From Candidatus Scybalocola faecavium (GTDB lineage: Bacteria > Bacillota > Clostridia > Lachnospirales > Lachnospiraceae), in assembly GCA_018713145.1 (NCBI GenBank), contig DVFP01000031.1, forward strand, positions 1 through 64,000: a stretch of 64,000 nt of DNA. Reading direction: 5' to 3'. The notes under the pieces are model-generated. The model made no database searches. It was given only the letters and a program-made list of their open reading frames with translations, and was not told where the DNA came from. The translations under genes were made by a program, and so were the position numbers. Shown here piece by piece: positions 36,353 through 44,921 of this stretch; position 1 is the first letter of the stretch, and each line of letters starts with the position of its first letter.

Positions 36353-37084
36353 ATGTTGTTATGCATATTTGGCATAATATGTATTTTATATTATGGGGCA
36401 ATCGTTTTTTATGCCGGCTTCCGTTCCACCTTTGCGCCTTTTTGGCTGGCGTCAGGTCTGGCCCTGACCGGCCTTGGCTGTTTGTGGGACCGGCTCATGT
36501 CCTTTGAGGCGGGAAGAGCGGGAGCAATTGCATTAGGCATAGTAGCGGTTTTGTTCTTTGTGGCTTTTTTAACAATTGAAATCCGGATCATTGGTGAAGC
36601 ATGGCGCAAGGCGGACGACGGCGCTGATTATGTTATTATTCTGGGGGCTCAGGTTCAGGGGACCCGTCCTTCCAGATCGTTAGCCCGGCGGGTAAAGGCC
36701 GGTGCTCTTTATTTAAAAAGGAATCCTCAAGCCATGGCAGTTGTATCCGGCGGACAGGGGCCGGGAGAGCAGATCACGGAAGCTGCCTGCATGGCGCAAA
36801 TGCTTGAAAAAATGGGGATTTGCCGGCATCGGATTATTTTAGAAGACAGGTCCACAGATACTTATGAAAACATACGGAACAGCATGGAATTTTTCGATTG
36901 TCACAAAAAGGTTGTCATTGTAACGTGCGGGTATCATATGTATCGCGCCCTGGCCCTGGCAAGGACTGCCGGCATACGCCGGGTTCAGGGGTTTCCCTGC
37001 AGGAGCGGGCAGCTGCTTTTGGTCAATTATTATGTTCGGGAATTTTTTGCCGTGCTCCACTACCGGATCTGCCGCAGGATTTAA
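36353..37084 (+). CDS. DUF218 (YdcF/SanA-like) membrane protein
   Basis: The 243-residue protein has three or so N-terminal membrane helices (1-85) and a cytosolic-type DUF218 domain (about 90-225): DYVIILGAQVQGTRPSRSLARRVKAGALYL, VVSGGQGPGEQITEAACM, EDRSTDTYENIRNS and VTCGYHMYRALALA. Members have been linked to envelope functions in other bacteria, but no reaction is established. GGAGG lies 7 nt before the ATG, and an extended -10 (TATGAT, 36314-36319) is upstream. Confidence 0.88.
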   Translation: MLLCIFGIICILYYGAIVFYAGFRSTFAPFWLASGLALTGLGCLWDRLMSFEAGRAGAIALGIVAVLFFVAFLTIEIRIIGEAWRKADDGADYVIILGAQVQGTRPSRSLARRVKAGALYLKRNPQAMAVVSGGQGPGEQITEAACMAQMLEKMGICRHRIILEDRSTDTYENIRNSMEFFDCHKKVVIVTCGYHMYRALALARTAGIRRVQGFPCRSGQLLLVNYYVREFFAVLHYRICRRI

Positions 37085-37085
37085 C

Positions 37086-37116
37086 CCGGCTTGGCCCAAA
37101 CTGGCCGGGATTTTTT
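37086..37116 (+). terminator. Terminator after the DUF218 gene
   Basis: CCCGGC and GCCGGG pair around an inner GGCC/GGCC stem, followed by ATTTTTT. Confidence 0.75.
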
Positions 37117-37135
37117 GAAAGAATGGTTCGGCATT

Positions 37136-37149
37136 TCGAAGCGTTTACA
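37136..37149. promoter_or_regulatory. Candidate cre (CcpA) site
   Basis: TCGAAGCGTTTACA matches the usual catabolite-response element TGTAAGCGTTTACA at 12 of 14 positions. It lies about 150 bp upstream of the GntP-type gene promoter. CcpA itself is not in the window. Confidence 0.35.
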
Positions 37150-37288
37150 ATGAATTGAAAAGTTTGTAAAAAGTTTATGAGCAAATTGTACGAATAAAAA
37201 TACAATTTTGGCAGGAAATATAGAAATATCTATAACAAAAAGCGCATAATGCTATGATTGTTTTGCATAAAATAAACAATAAAGAGGA

Positions 37289-37317
37289 TTGACATATAAT
37301 TATCAGTCCCTTATACT
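37289..37317 (+). promoter_or_regulatory. Promoter of the GntP-family gene
   Basis: TTGACA (37289-37294) and TATACT (37312-37317) are separated by 17 bp, close to the sigma-A consensus. The leader to the start codon is about 55 nt. Confidence 0.75.
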
Positions 37318-37379
37318 GGACTTAAGCGCAGGTGATGACCAGACGCCTGCTGTTAAAAAACAGGGGAGGACATATTTTT

Positions 37380-38786
37380 ATGGTTATTGGTATTATCGGT
37401 ATTGTAGTTGCCCTGATCATATTCCTTTGGGGCGCCTACAAAAATGTATCCGTGCTCTATCTGGCGCCGATCGCAGGTATTATCGTTGCCGTAACAAACG
37501 GAATCGATCCGACGACAGCGTTTACCTCACTCCATATTGGTGCTGTAGAGCCAAGTGCAGCCAATCCTGAAGTTTGGGAAGTTGGCGGCGTTGCGGGAAT
37601 GTTGATTTCTATCTTCCCGACAGTGTTCCTTGGCGGTCTCCTTGGAAAGGTTATGACGGACAGCGGTGCGGCAGACTCTATTGCCAACACTTTGGTAAGC
37701 AAGTTCGTTATGCCTGTTAAGGACAAAGAAAAACAGGCCAGAGTTGCTGTTTTGATCATGCTCATCATTGAATGTATCCTTACATTCGGTGGTATTGACG
37801 GTTTCGTAGCTGTATTTGCTACATTCCCTATTTGTATGATCCTGGCAGAACACGTGGGTATCCCGCGCCGGTATGTTCCTGCGATGCTTTGCTTAAGCTG
37901 CGGTGCCAACTCAGCTCCGTTCGTTTTAAGTATTAACAACATCGTTGCAATGAATATCTTACATACAGGCCCCGGCGCTGCAGCTATCCCGGGCTTTATC
38001 TCCTTCATCGTGATTGAGATCGGCGTATACTTTATCTGTGCAAATTCCATTGTCCGCGCTATGCGCAGAAATGAAAAATTTGACAGAGGCAATGTTCAGA
38101 TCAAAGAAGCTAATATTGCAGCAGACAGACCGCATTTTGTGATCTCTGTTATCCCAATGGCTGCAGTATTCGTTCTGTTTATTGTTTTCCAGAACGCTTC
38201 TTTATCCTTAGTTGCAGGTATCCTTTTAACAGTTATCCTTATGAGCAAGTTCTTCCCCAAGCACCAGGGCGCAAACAGCTCAATCGGCGCATGGTTTGGC
38301 AAGATCATTGATTCTTTAAATGGCGGTGCTATGAACGGCGCCACAGCTTTGATGACTGTATCTGCAGCTGCAGGTTTTGCTGCTGTTGTTCAGCACACAG
38401 ATGCATTTAACGTTTTTGTTAATTCTCTGTTTGGCCTGCCATTCCCTCCGATGGTAACAGTGACCATCCTGATCATCGTTATCGTTGCATTTACTTCTTC
38501 TCCGCCAGCCGCTCTCGGCATGGGCCTTGGCATCGTCCTTGGCATGTCCGGAGGAGATCTTTCCACGATGGGAATCAACGCGGACGCCCTTGCCCGTGTT
38601 GCTGCTATTGCAGTTTCCACATTTGAAACTCTGCCGGTGAATGGTCTTATTATTTTGACCACCGGTTTGGCACAAGTTAAGATCAAAGATGCTTATCTGC
38701 CAATGTTCCTCCAGACAGTTATTATGACTTTGGTTGGAACCATACTTTGCCTGATCCTTGTTATGTTATTCCCGGGCATTGTGTAA
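37380..38786 (+). CDS. GntP-family permease
   Basis: A 468-residue, very hydrophobic protein with 12 or more helices of the GntP/ion transporter superfamily (gluconate, hydroxybutyrate or similar organic-acid:H+ symporters). Family segments include GGLLGKVMTDSGAADSIA, ECILTFGGIDGFVAVFATFPI and the Gly/Ser-rich AFTSSPPAALGMGLG. The transported acid cannot be told. Start 37380 has GGGGAGG about 11 nt upstream; a frame extension to 37332 overlaps the leader. A consensus promoter and a candidate cre site precede it, so it may be carbon-regulated. Confidence 0.88.
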   Translation: MVIGIIGIVVALIIFLWGAYKNVSVLYLAPIAGIIVAVTNGIDPTTAFTSLHIGAVEPSAANPEVWEVGGVAGMLISIFPTVFLGGLLGKVMTDSGAADSIANTLVSKFVMPVKDKEKQARVAVLIMLIIECILTFGGIDGFVAVFATFPICMILAEHVGIPRRYVPAMLCLSCGANSAPFVLSINNIVAMNILHTGPGAAAIPGFISFIVIEIGVYFICANSIVRAMRRNEKFDRGNVQIKEANIAADRPHFVISVIPMAAVFVLFIVFQNASLSLVAGILLTVILMSKFFPKHQGANSSIGAWFGKIIDSLNGGAMNGATALMTVSAAAGFAAVVQHTDAFNVFVNSLFGLPFPPMVTVTILIIVIVAFTSSPPAALGMGLGIVLGMSGGDLSTMGINADALARVAAIAVSTFETLPVNGLIILTTGLAQVKIKDAYLPMFLQTVIMTLVGTILCLILVMLFPGIV

Positions 38787-38808
38787 AATGAAAAGATAGT
38801 CTGGTCAG

Positions 38809-38847
38809 TAAAAGAGCGCGCGGGCAGGATGATCCGCCGCTCTTTTA
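38809..38847 (+). terminator. Terminator after the GntP-family gene
   Basis: TAAAAGAGCG pairs with CGCTCTTTTA around a GC-rich inner stem, with Ts in the 3' arm. Confidence 0.75.
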
Positions 38848-38893
38848 TGTTATGGACCGGGGATACGGTCCGGACTAAAGGAGGAATCCGCAA

Positions 38894-39313
38894 ATGAAGT
38901 TAAACAAAAACGGAATCAACAATCTTGCTGTTATCGGGGCATGCATCCTTGTCGTAGTGCTTATTTTAGCCGAGGCGCCGCCCTTATGTATTTTTGGAGT
39001 CCTGGGCATTTACTCTATTTTTCTGGGATGCCAGACGATCTATTATAAGGAGGTCCCCAGAAGAACAGATTACAGCGATGTTACGGATCAAAAAAAGTTC
39101 TGTATCCATATGGCTGTGTGGATGATCCTGCTGGGAGTGGCCCTTATCGGTCTGTGCATTGCCCTTTTAGCCGGTATGGATGAGCTGTATTTCTGGGGCG
39201 GTATCGTGGCGGCGATTGTCATTGCCTTTTTTTATCATCATGTGGTATGCCGGGTGTTTGTGAAAGGATATAAGAGTAATCTGGAAAAAATGCTGGATCT
39301 TTTAAAAAGGTGA
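38894..39313 (+). CDS. Small four-helix membrane protein, unknown
   Basis: The 139-residue protein has two pairs of hydrophobic segments (about 10-27 with 31-50, and 75-97 with 103-120) and a Lys-rich C-terminus. It resembles small DUF3784-type membrane proteins of Firmicutes in size and layout, but this was not verified. An AAAGGAGGA ribosome binding site precedes the ATG. It lies between the GntP gene and the fatty-acid operon without clear functional ties. Confidence 0.7.
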   Translation: MKLNKNGINNLAVIGACILVVVLILAEAPPLCIFGVLGIYSIFLGCQTIYYKEVPRRTDYSDVTDQKKFCIHMAVWMILLGVALIGLCIALLAGMDELYFWGGIVAAIVIAFFYHHVVCRVFVKGYKSNLEKMLDLLKR

Positions 39314-39451
39314 TCCTGGAGACGCTGGCCGGGTTTGCCACAAAAGCGAACACACGAATCATGTTCTTGCGCAGCCATACAGTAAGTGTCCGGCTGCTGT
39401 GTGAAAAGTAACAAAGGGTTATAAAAAAATTCAGTGATAGCGATTAATGGG

Positions 39452-39480
39452 TTGAGGTTTTGGCCGGAATCGTATATAAT
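39452..39480 (+). promoter_or_regulatory. Distal promoter of the fatty-acid operon
   Basis: TTGAGG (39452-39457) and TATAAT (39475-39480) have 17-bp spacing. It would give a leader of about 145 nt. Confidence 0.6.
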
Positions 39481-39559
39481 AGCGTTGTTAGCAGCGATTG
39501 TGCCCGACTGGTCCGGCCCGGATCCCGCCCATTGACCGGGGGACTGTATAAAAAAACAG

Positions 39560-39599
39560 TTGACAGCACAAAAAAAGATGATATACTTTGAATATCAAA
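39560..39599 (+). promoter_or_regulatory. Proximal acpP promoter with FabT-like operator
   Basis: TTGACA (39560-39565) and TATACT (39582-39587) are 16 bp apart. The palindrome TTTGAATATCAAA (39587-39599) starts at the last base of the -10 and covers the expected +1, a typical repressor position. It matches the TTTGA-N3-TCAAA pattern of FabT-type MarR-family regulators of fatty-acid genes. A second copy is upstream of fabD. Confidence 0.65.
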
Positions 39600-39633
39600 A
39601 TAATTATGGAAAATCAAAGGAGATTATAGGATT

Positions 39634-39867
39634 ATGTTAGAAAAGATGAGAGAACTTATTGCAGATCAGTTAAATGTAGATCCCAGCGAGGTTGTTGAAA
39701 GCGCCACATTTGAAGGCGATCTGGGTGCAGATTCCCTGGACCTTTTCGAGCTTGTAATGAATCTGGAAGAAGAGTACGGCATTGAGATCCCTACAGAAGA
39801 ACTGGAAACACTTAAGACTGTAGGCGATGTTATGAATTATCTGAAAGAACACGGTATCGAGGAATAA
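39634..39867 (+). CDS. acpP: Acyl carrier protein
   Basis: The 77-residue acidic protein has the phosphopantetheine attachment motif GADSLDLFELVM with the modified serine. It carries the growing acyl chain between the enzymes encoded downstream. The length equals the family norm. AAAGGAG is present upstream and a regulated promoter lies about 50 nt before the start. fabK begins 3 nt after its stop. Confidence 0.97.
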   Translation: MLEKMRELIADQLNVDPSEVVESATFEGDLGADSLDLFELVMNLEEEYGIEIPTEELETLKTVGDVMNYLKEHGIEE

Positions 39868-39870
39868 TTC

Positions 39871-40812
39871 ATGAAAACCAGGATTACGGAACTATTAGGA
39901 ATTGAATATCCTATCATACAGGGCGGTATGGCATGGGTGGCAGATTACCATCTGGCAGCAGCCGTGTCTGAGGCAGGCGGCCTTGGACTCATCGGCGCCG
40001 GCGGTGCTCCTGCGGACCATGTCATTGAACAGATCAAAAAGTGCAAGGAACTCACCGACAAACCCTTTGGCGTGAATATTATGCTTTTAAATCCTAACGC
40101 GGACGCTATCGCGAAGGCTGTTGTGGATATGGGAGTAAAGGTTGTAACAACCGGTGCCGGAAGTCCTGAAAAGTATATGTCCATGTGGAAAGAAGCAGGG
40201 GTGAAGGTGATCCCTGTTGTTGCCAGCGTTGCACTGGCAAAGCGTATGGAACGCTGCGGTGCAGATGCCCTTGTGGCAGAAGGCACAGAGTCCGGCGGAC
40301 ATATTGGCGAACTGACCACCATGGTTCTTGTGCCTCAGGTGGCAGATGCTGTTAAGATCCCGGTGATTGCTGCCGGGGGCATTGGTGATGGAAGAGGTAT
40401 GGCGGCGGCCTTTATGCTGGGCGCTTCAGGCGTTCAGATGGGAACCCGTTTCCTTCTTGCTACAGAAACCAATATCCACCAGAATTATAAAGATCGTGTG
40501 GCAAAGGCATCGGATATTGATACTCAGGTGACCGGACGGACCACAGGTCATCCGGTGCGTATTTTGCGCAATGCCATGTCACGTCAGTATTTGAAGCTGG
40601 AGAAGGAAGGCGCAAGCTTTGAAGAGCTTGAATACCTTACATTGGGCGGGCTTCGTAAGGCTGTTGTGGACGGCGATGTGAAGAATGGTTCTGTCATGGC
40701 CGGACAGATCGCGGGACTTGTAAATAAGCAGCAGAGCTGTGCCGAGATGATCCAGGAGATCGTTGAAGAGGCAAAACAGGTGATGCGTGAGCGTTCGGTC
40801 CTGTTTGAGTGA
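39871..40812 (+). CDS. fabK: Enoyl-ACP reductase II (FMN-dependent)
   Basis: The 313-residue protein is a FabK-type enoyl-ACP reductase with a TIM-barrel flavin fold: EYPIIQGGMAWVADYHLAAAVSEAGGLGLIG at the start, GTESGGHIGE and VIAAGGIGDGRGMAAAFMLGASGVQMGTRFL at the FMN phosphate site. It reduces the enoyl-ACP double bond in the last step of each elongation cycle. No fabI is seen. The ribosome binding site, GAGGAA, lies inside the end of acpP. Confidence 0.94.
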   Translation: MKTRITELLGIEYPIIQGGMAWVADYHLAAAVSEAGGLGLIGAGGAPADHVIEQIKKCKELTDKPFGVNIMLLNPNADAIAKAVVDMGVKVVTTGAGSPEKYMSMWKEAGVKVIPVVASVALAKRMERCGADALVAEGTESGGHIGELTTMVLVPQVADAVKIPVIAAGGIGDGRGMAAAFMLGASGVQMGTRFLLATETNIHQNYKDRVAKASDIDTQVTGRTTGHPVRILRNAMSRQYLKLEKEGASFEELEYLTLGGLRKAVVDGDVKNGSVMAGQIAGLVNKQQSCAEMIQEIVEEAKQVMRERSVLFE

Positions 40813-40868
40813 TGGATCTCATAGGGCATCCACCGGCTGCACAGGATTTATACTTATGGCGTAACACA

Positions 40869-40912
40869 GTGGGTGCGGAGCATGTAAGTGCTTTGGCCCA
40901 CTCTTTTTTAAA
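40869..40912 (+). terminator. Putative terminator between fabK and fabD
   Basis: AGTGGG and CCCACT close an imperfect stem with an inner GGAGCA/TGCTTT helix, followed by CTTTTTT. It implies a separate promoter or partial read-through for fabD and the genes after it. Confidence 0.6.
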
Positions 40913-40920
40913 GAAAATAC

Positions 40921-40933
40921 TTTGACTTTCAAA
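40921..40933. promoter_or_regulatory. FabT-like operator upstream of fabD
   Basis: TTTGACTTTCAAA matches the TTTGA-N3-TCAAA palindrome found at the acpP promoter. It contains a TTGACT that could act as -35 for fabD, although the -10 is not clear. Confidence 0.55.
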
Positions 40934-40944
40934 ATAAACGGATA

Positions 40945-40980
40945 TGCCGCTCAAATGGGGCGGCACAATGAACGAAGGGA
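40945..40980 (+). repeat. Recurrent hairpin element, copy D (3' half only)
   Basis: TGCCGC (40945-40950) and GCGGCA (40960-40965) form the ATGCCG-type hairpin, followed by CAATGAACGAAGGGATG. The tail closely matches copy B (ATGAACGAAAGGA). The AAGGGGATACC half is missing. The hairpin ends 22 nt before the fabD start. Confidence 0.5.
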
Positions 40981-40987
40981 TGTATGT

Positions 40988-41902
40988 ATGGCTAAGACGG
41001 CATTTATTTTCCCGGGCCAGGGTGCTCAGTATATTGGCATGGGCAGGGATTTTTATGATCAATGTCCGGAAAGTGCTGCCATGTTTGATCTGGCGCAGCA
41101 GGCCACCGGACTTCCTGTAAAGGAAATGTGTTTTGAAGAAAATGATAAGCTGGGAATAACAGAATATACACAGATCTGCCTTTTAACTACAGAGCTGGCT
41201 ATGTTAAAGGCTGTGGAGGCGAAAGGCGTTTATCCCCAGGTGACGGCAGGTTTGAGCCTGGGAGAGTACGCAGCATTAGTGGCTGCCGGAAAGCTGGATG
41301 CTGCCCAGGCCATGATCCTTGTGCGTAAGCGGGGGATCTACATGCAGGAAGCGGTTCCTACAGGGGGAGCAATGTCCGCCGTGTTAGGCCTTGATAATGC
41401 TGTTGTGGAAAAGATCTGCCAGGAAACGCCCGGCCTTGTAGAACTGGCAAATTATAACTGTCCGGGACAGATCGTAATTTCCGGTGAACAGAGTGCGGTA
41501 GAGGCTGCCGGTGAAGCCCTTAAAGCTGCCGGAGCAAAACGGGTGGCTCCTTTAAAGGTCAGCGGACCTTTCCATTCTTCCATGCTGGCTGAGGCAGGAC
41601 ATCGCCTGGCCCAGGCTTTGGAAGATGCGGATTTTAAGGATTCACCGATCCCTTATGTGTGCAACACTGAGGCCAGATATGTGGATGATGTTAGTCCGAT
41701 CAAAGACCTGCTCATCCGCCAGGTATCTTCTTCTGTACGCTGGGAGCAGAGTATCCGCCAGATGATCGCCCAGGGGGTGGATACATTTATAGAAATCGGG
41801 CCGGGAAAAACATTATGCGGATTTATGAAGCGTATTGACCGGAATGTAAAGGCTATTAATATTGATAAGTATGAAGATTTAAAGAAGCTGGAGGAAATAT
41901 AA
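40988..41902 (+). CDS. fabD: Malonyl-CoA:ACP transacylase
   Basis: The 304-residue protein has the FabD hallmarks: [15 protein letters not shown], the nucleophilic serine in [10 protein letters not shown], and the His of GPFHSSML. It loads malonate on ACP. Start 40988 follows GAAGGGATG; an extension to 40922 would run through the operator and hairpin and is rejected. fabG follows by 4 bp. Confidence 0.96.
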   Translation: MAKTAFIFPGQGAQYIGMGRDFYDQCPESAAMFDLAQQATGLPVKEMCFEENDKLGITEYTQICLLTTELAMLKAVEAKGVYPQVTAGLSLGEYAALVAAGKLDAAQAMILVRKRGIYMQEAVPTGGAMSAVLGLDNAVVEKICQETPGLVELANYNCPGQIVISGEQSAVEAAGEALKAAGAKRVAPLKVSGPFHSSMLAEAGHRLAQALEDADFKDSPIPYVCNTEARYVDDVSPIKDLLIRQVSSSVRWEQSIRQMIAQGVDTFIEIGPGKTLCGFMKRIDRNVKAINIDKYEDLKKLEEI

Positions 41903-41906
41903 ATAT

Positions 41907-42650
41907 ATGCTGAGTGAAAAGGTTGCTTTGGTTACCGGAGCGAGCCGCGGTATTGGACGTGAAATTGCAAAAACACTGGCCGGCCTTGGCGCTGTGGTGA
42001 TCGTTAATTATAATGGCTCTGCTGCGGCTGCCCAGGAAGTGGTTGATGAAATCGCTCAGGAGGGCGGCGTGGCTGCAAGCTATCAGTGTAATGTGGCAGA
42101 TCACGATAAAGTAAAGGAAATGATCACATGGATCGTTAAAACTTACAAGCATTTGGACATTGTCGTTAATAATGCGGGGATCACAAAAGATACTCTGATG
42201 ATGGCCATGAGCGAAAAGGATTTTGATTCTGTGATCGATATTAACCTGAAAGGTACATTTAACTGTATCAAACATGCATCCAGACCTATGATCAAACAGA
42301 GAAGCGGACGTATCGTAAATATTTCATCTGTAGTGGGCCGCGCAGGAAATGCAGGCCAGGCTAACTATGCGGCATCGAAGGCCGGCGTTATCGGTCTGAC
42401 CATGTCTGCCGCCAAAGAGCTGGGCAGCCGCGGTATCACTGTCAATGCTGTGGCTCCGGGATTTATTGCCACTGAGATGACAGATGTACTGAAGGAAGAA
42501 CAAAAAGAGGCACTTTTAAAAAATATTCCCCTGCAAAAGCTGGGAACAACAAAGGATGTGGCCAATGTGGTGGCATTTCTCGTGTCTGATGAGGCACGCT
42601 ATATTACAGGACAGACCATCAGCGTAGACGGCGGCCTGTATATGGGCTAA
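41907..42650 (+). CDS. fabG: 3-oxoacyl-ACP reductase
   Basis: A 247-residue short-chain dehydrogenase with NADPH motif [12 protein letters not shown], structural NNAG, and catalytic Ser-Tyr-Lys in [23 protein letters not shown]. The C-terminal [15 protein letters not shown] is typical of FabG. It performs the first reduction in each cycle. GGAGG lies inside the end of fabD. Confidence 0.96.
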   Translation: MLSEKVALVTGASRGIGREIAKTLAGLGAVVIVNYNGSAAAAQEVVDEIAQEGGVAASYQCNVADHDKVKEMITWIVKTYKHLDIVVNNAGITKDTLMMAMSEKDFDSVIDINLKGTFNCIKHASRPMIKQRSGRIVNISSVVGRAGNAGQANYAASKAGVIGLTMSAAKELGSRGITVNAVAPGFIATEMTDVLKEEQKEALLKNIPLQKLGTTKDVANVVAFLVSDEARYITGQTISVDGGLYMG

Positions 42651-42660
42651 GGAGGAGCTT

Positions 42661-43896
42661 ATGAAAAGAAGAGTTGTAGTAACCGGTATGGGAGCCATCA
42701 CTCCCATCGGAAATAATGTAAATGAATATTGGGAATCCTTAAAAGCCGGAAAGGTGGGGATCGGCCCCATTACTTACTTTGATGCCTCCGATTATAAGGC
42801 AACCCTTGCAGCCCAGGTGAAGGATTTTAATGCAAAGGATTATATGGATCCCAAGGCTGCACGGCGTATGGAAACATTTTCCCAGTTCGCGGTAGCGGCT
42901 GCAAAAGAGGCTATGGAGGATTCAGGTCTGGATATGAGCAAAGAGGATCCCTATCGCGTAGGCGTGTCCATCGGCTGCGGCGTGGGAAGTTTGCAGCGTA
43001 TGGAAAGCGAGGAACATAAACTGGTGACCAAAGGGCCTTCCAGGATCAGTCCGTTAATGGTGCCGATGCTTATTTCCAATATGGCGGCAGGAAATGTATC
43101 CATTCAGTTTGGCCTGAAGGGAAAGAGCATTAATATTGTTACAGCCTGCAGTACAGGAACCCATTCCATTGGGGAGGCTTACCGGACGATCCAGTACGGG
43201 GATGCGGATGTTATGTTTGCCGGCGGCACGGAAAGCGCCATCTGTCCTATTGGCATCGGCGGATTTGCGGCTTTGACAGCTCTGACATCAGCCACAGATC
43301 CTATGCGTGCATCGATTCCTTTTGACAAGGAACGCAGCGGTTTTGTTATGGGTGAAGGTTCCGGTGTTGTTGTGCTGGAAAGCCTGGAACACGCTTTAAA
43401 CCGGGGAGCGCACATTTATGCGGAGATCACCGGTTATGGAGCCACCAGTGACGCTTATCATATTACCTCTCCTGCAGAAGACGGGGAAGGGGCTGCAAAA
43501 GCAATGACAGAAGCTATGGATGAAGCCGGAGTAACACCGGAACAGGTAAGCTATATTAATGCCCATGGTACCAGTACCCATCACAATGACCTGTTTGAAA
43601 CACGGGCCATCAAGCTGGCTTTGGGAGAGGCTGCTTACCATGTACCGATCAGCTCTACCAAGTCTATGATCGGACATCTTCTCGGAGCTGCCGGCGCGGT
43701 AGAGTTTATCGCCTGTGTTAAGACTATCCAGGACGGATTTATCCATCCCACAGCAGGACTTAAAGTTCCGGATGAGGAATGTGACTTAAACTATGTGCCG
43801 GGACACGGCATTGAAGCAGATGTGGATGTGGTTATGTCCAATTCCCTGGGATTTGGCGGACACAACGCCACTGTGCTTGTAAGAAAGTATCAGTAA
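42661..43896 (+). CDS. fabF: 3-oxoacyl-ACP synthase II
   Basis: The 411-residue condensing enzyme has the Cys-His-His triad: C163 (TACSTGTHS), H302 (NAHGTSTHHND) and H339 (MIGHLLGAAGA). It elongates acyl-ACP. No fabH initiation enzyme is encoded in this cluster. AAGGAGG precedes the ATG. The stop codon abuts hairpin element copy C. Confidence 0.97.
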   Translation: MKRRVVVTGMGAITPIGNNVNEYWESLKAGKVGIGPITYFDASDYKATLAAQVKDFNAKDYMDPKAARRMETFSQFAVAAAKEAMEDSGLDMSKEDPYRVGVSIGCGVGSLQRMESEEHKLVTKGPSRISPLMVPMLISNMAAGNVSIQFGLKGKSINIVTACSTGTHSIGEAYRTIQYGDADVMFAGGTESAICPIGIGGFAALTALTSATDPMRASIPFDKERSGFVMGEGSGVVVLESLEHALNRGAHIYAEITGYGATSDAYHITSPAEDGEGAAKAMTEAMDEAGVTPEQVSYINAHGTSTHHNDLFETRAIKLALGEAAYHVPISSTKSMIGHLLGAAGAVEFIACVKTIQDGFIHPTAGLKVPDEECDLNYVPGHGIEADVDVVMSNSLGFGGHNATVLVRKYQ

Positions 43897-43951
43897 CCCC
43901 CAAAGGGGATACCTGGATGCCGCGCTACGGCACGGCATAATTAAGGAAAGG
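43897..43951 (+). repeat. Recurrent hairpin element, copy C
   Basis: CCCCC-AAA-GGGG (43897-43908) is followed by ATACCTGG and an ATGCCG...CGGCAT hairpin (43917-43938), then AATTAAGGAAAGGG, the ribosome binding site of accB. Its order matches copies A and B exactly. It begins directly after the fabF stop. Confidence 0.7.
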
Positions 43952-43961
43952 GTGAAAGAGT

Positions 43962-44456
43962 ATGGATATTGATAAGATCATGCAGCTCATTGATAAAGTG
44001 GATGCTTCCGGAATTACAAACCTTACGGTAGAAGAAGGCTGCCTTAAGATTTCCATTGAAAAAAACAAGGGACAGGCTCAGGCCGTGGAAGGCAATCAGG
44101 TGATCACCGTTCCTGTGAACACAGTGGCCCCTCCGGTACAGGCACAGCCGGCTGCTCCGGCGCCAGCCCAGGAAAACACTGCCCAGGCTGCCCCAAAACC
44201 GGCTCAGGAGCCTGAGGAAAACGATGTATTTATCACATCTCCCATTGTGGGAGTATTTTACAGCGCTTCCGGTCCTGAAGAAGAGCCTTTTGTAAAAGTC
44301 GGCGATACAGTAAAGAAAGGCCAGGTTGTAGGCATCGTGGAGGCTATGAAGCTGATGAATGAGATCGAAAGCGATGTGGACGGTGTGATCGAGGAAGTTC
44401 TTGTGGAAAATGCTCAGAATGTAGAGTATGGACAATCTTTATTCCGTGTAAAATAG
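43962..44456 (+). CDS. accB: Biotin carboxyl carrier protein of acetyl-CoA carboxylase
   Basis: The 164-residue protein has a helical N-terminus, an Ala/Pro-rich linker (about 55-85) and a C-terminal biotinyl domain with K130 in EAMKLMNEI as the biotinylation site. It carries CO2 between AccC and AccD-AccA. It lies between fabF and fabZ, the usual place in this operon type. Confidence 0.96.
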   Translation: MDIDKIMQLIDKVDASGITNLTVEEGCLKISIEKNKGQAQAVEGNQVITVPVNTVAPPVQAQPAAPAPAQENTAQAAPKPAQEPEENDVFITSPIVGVFYSASGPEEEPFVKVGDTVKKGQVVGIVEAMKLMNEIESDVDGVIEEVLVENAQNVEYGQSLFRVK

Positions 44457-44476
44457 AAAAAAGGATATGATGATAA

Positions 44477-44905
44477 ATGAGGACTCTTGGTATTAAAGAG
44501 ATTATGGACATCCTTCCTCACCGCCACCCCTTTTTGCTGGTGGATAAGGCGGAGATCATAGAGGAAGGGAAGAAAGCGGTAGGCTATAAGGCCGTCACCT
44601 ATGATGAACCCTTTTTTGTAGGCCATTTCCCTCAGGAACCGGTCATGCCCGGCGTCCTGATCATGGAAGCTATGGCTCAGATAGGAGCGATCCTGATCCT
44701 TTCCCAGGAAGGTATGGAAGGCAAACTGGCATTTTTCGGCGGGATCAATAAGGCCCGTTTCCGTCAGAAGATCGTTCCCGGAACAATGCTGCGCATGGAA
44801 GTGGAGATCATTAAGCAGAAAGGCCCTATGGGCGTTGGCCACGGCCGTGCTTATGACGGAGACAAACTGGCTGCTGAAGGGGAACTGACCTTTATGGTAG
44901 GCTGA
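44477..44905 (+). CDS. fabZ: 3-hydroxyacyl-ACP dehydratase
   Basis: The 142-residue hot-dog protein has the catalytic His in [11 protein letters not shown] and Glu in [15 protein letters not shown]. It removes water from 3-hydroxyacyl-ACP before FabK acts. The length is normal. The ribosome binding site is weak (AAGGATATGATG), so coupling to accB, 20 bp upstream, may help. Confidence 0.96.
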   Translation: MRTLGIKEIMDILPHRHPFLLVDKAEIIEEGKKAVGYKAVTYDEPFFVGHFPQEPVMPGVLIMEAMAQIGAILILSQEGMEGKLAFFGGINKARFRQKIVPGTMLRMEVEIIKQKGPMGVGHGRAYDGDKLAAEGELTFMVG

Positions 44906-44921
44906 CAGACGAGGTGGAAGG

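Larger units (their letters stand above)
39314..39633. other. Intergenic region with two promoters before acpP
   Basis: The 320-bp gap has no gene. A distal promoter TTGAGG-17-TATAAT (39452-39480) and a proximal one at 39560-39587 both point at acpP. Between them a GC-rich segment (about 39508-39545, GTCCGGCCCGG...CCGGGGGAC) can fold. Confidence 0.6.
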
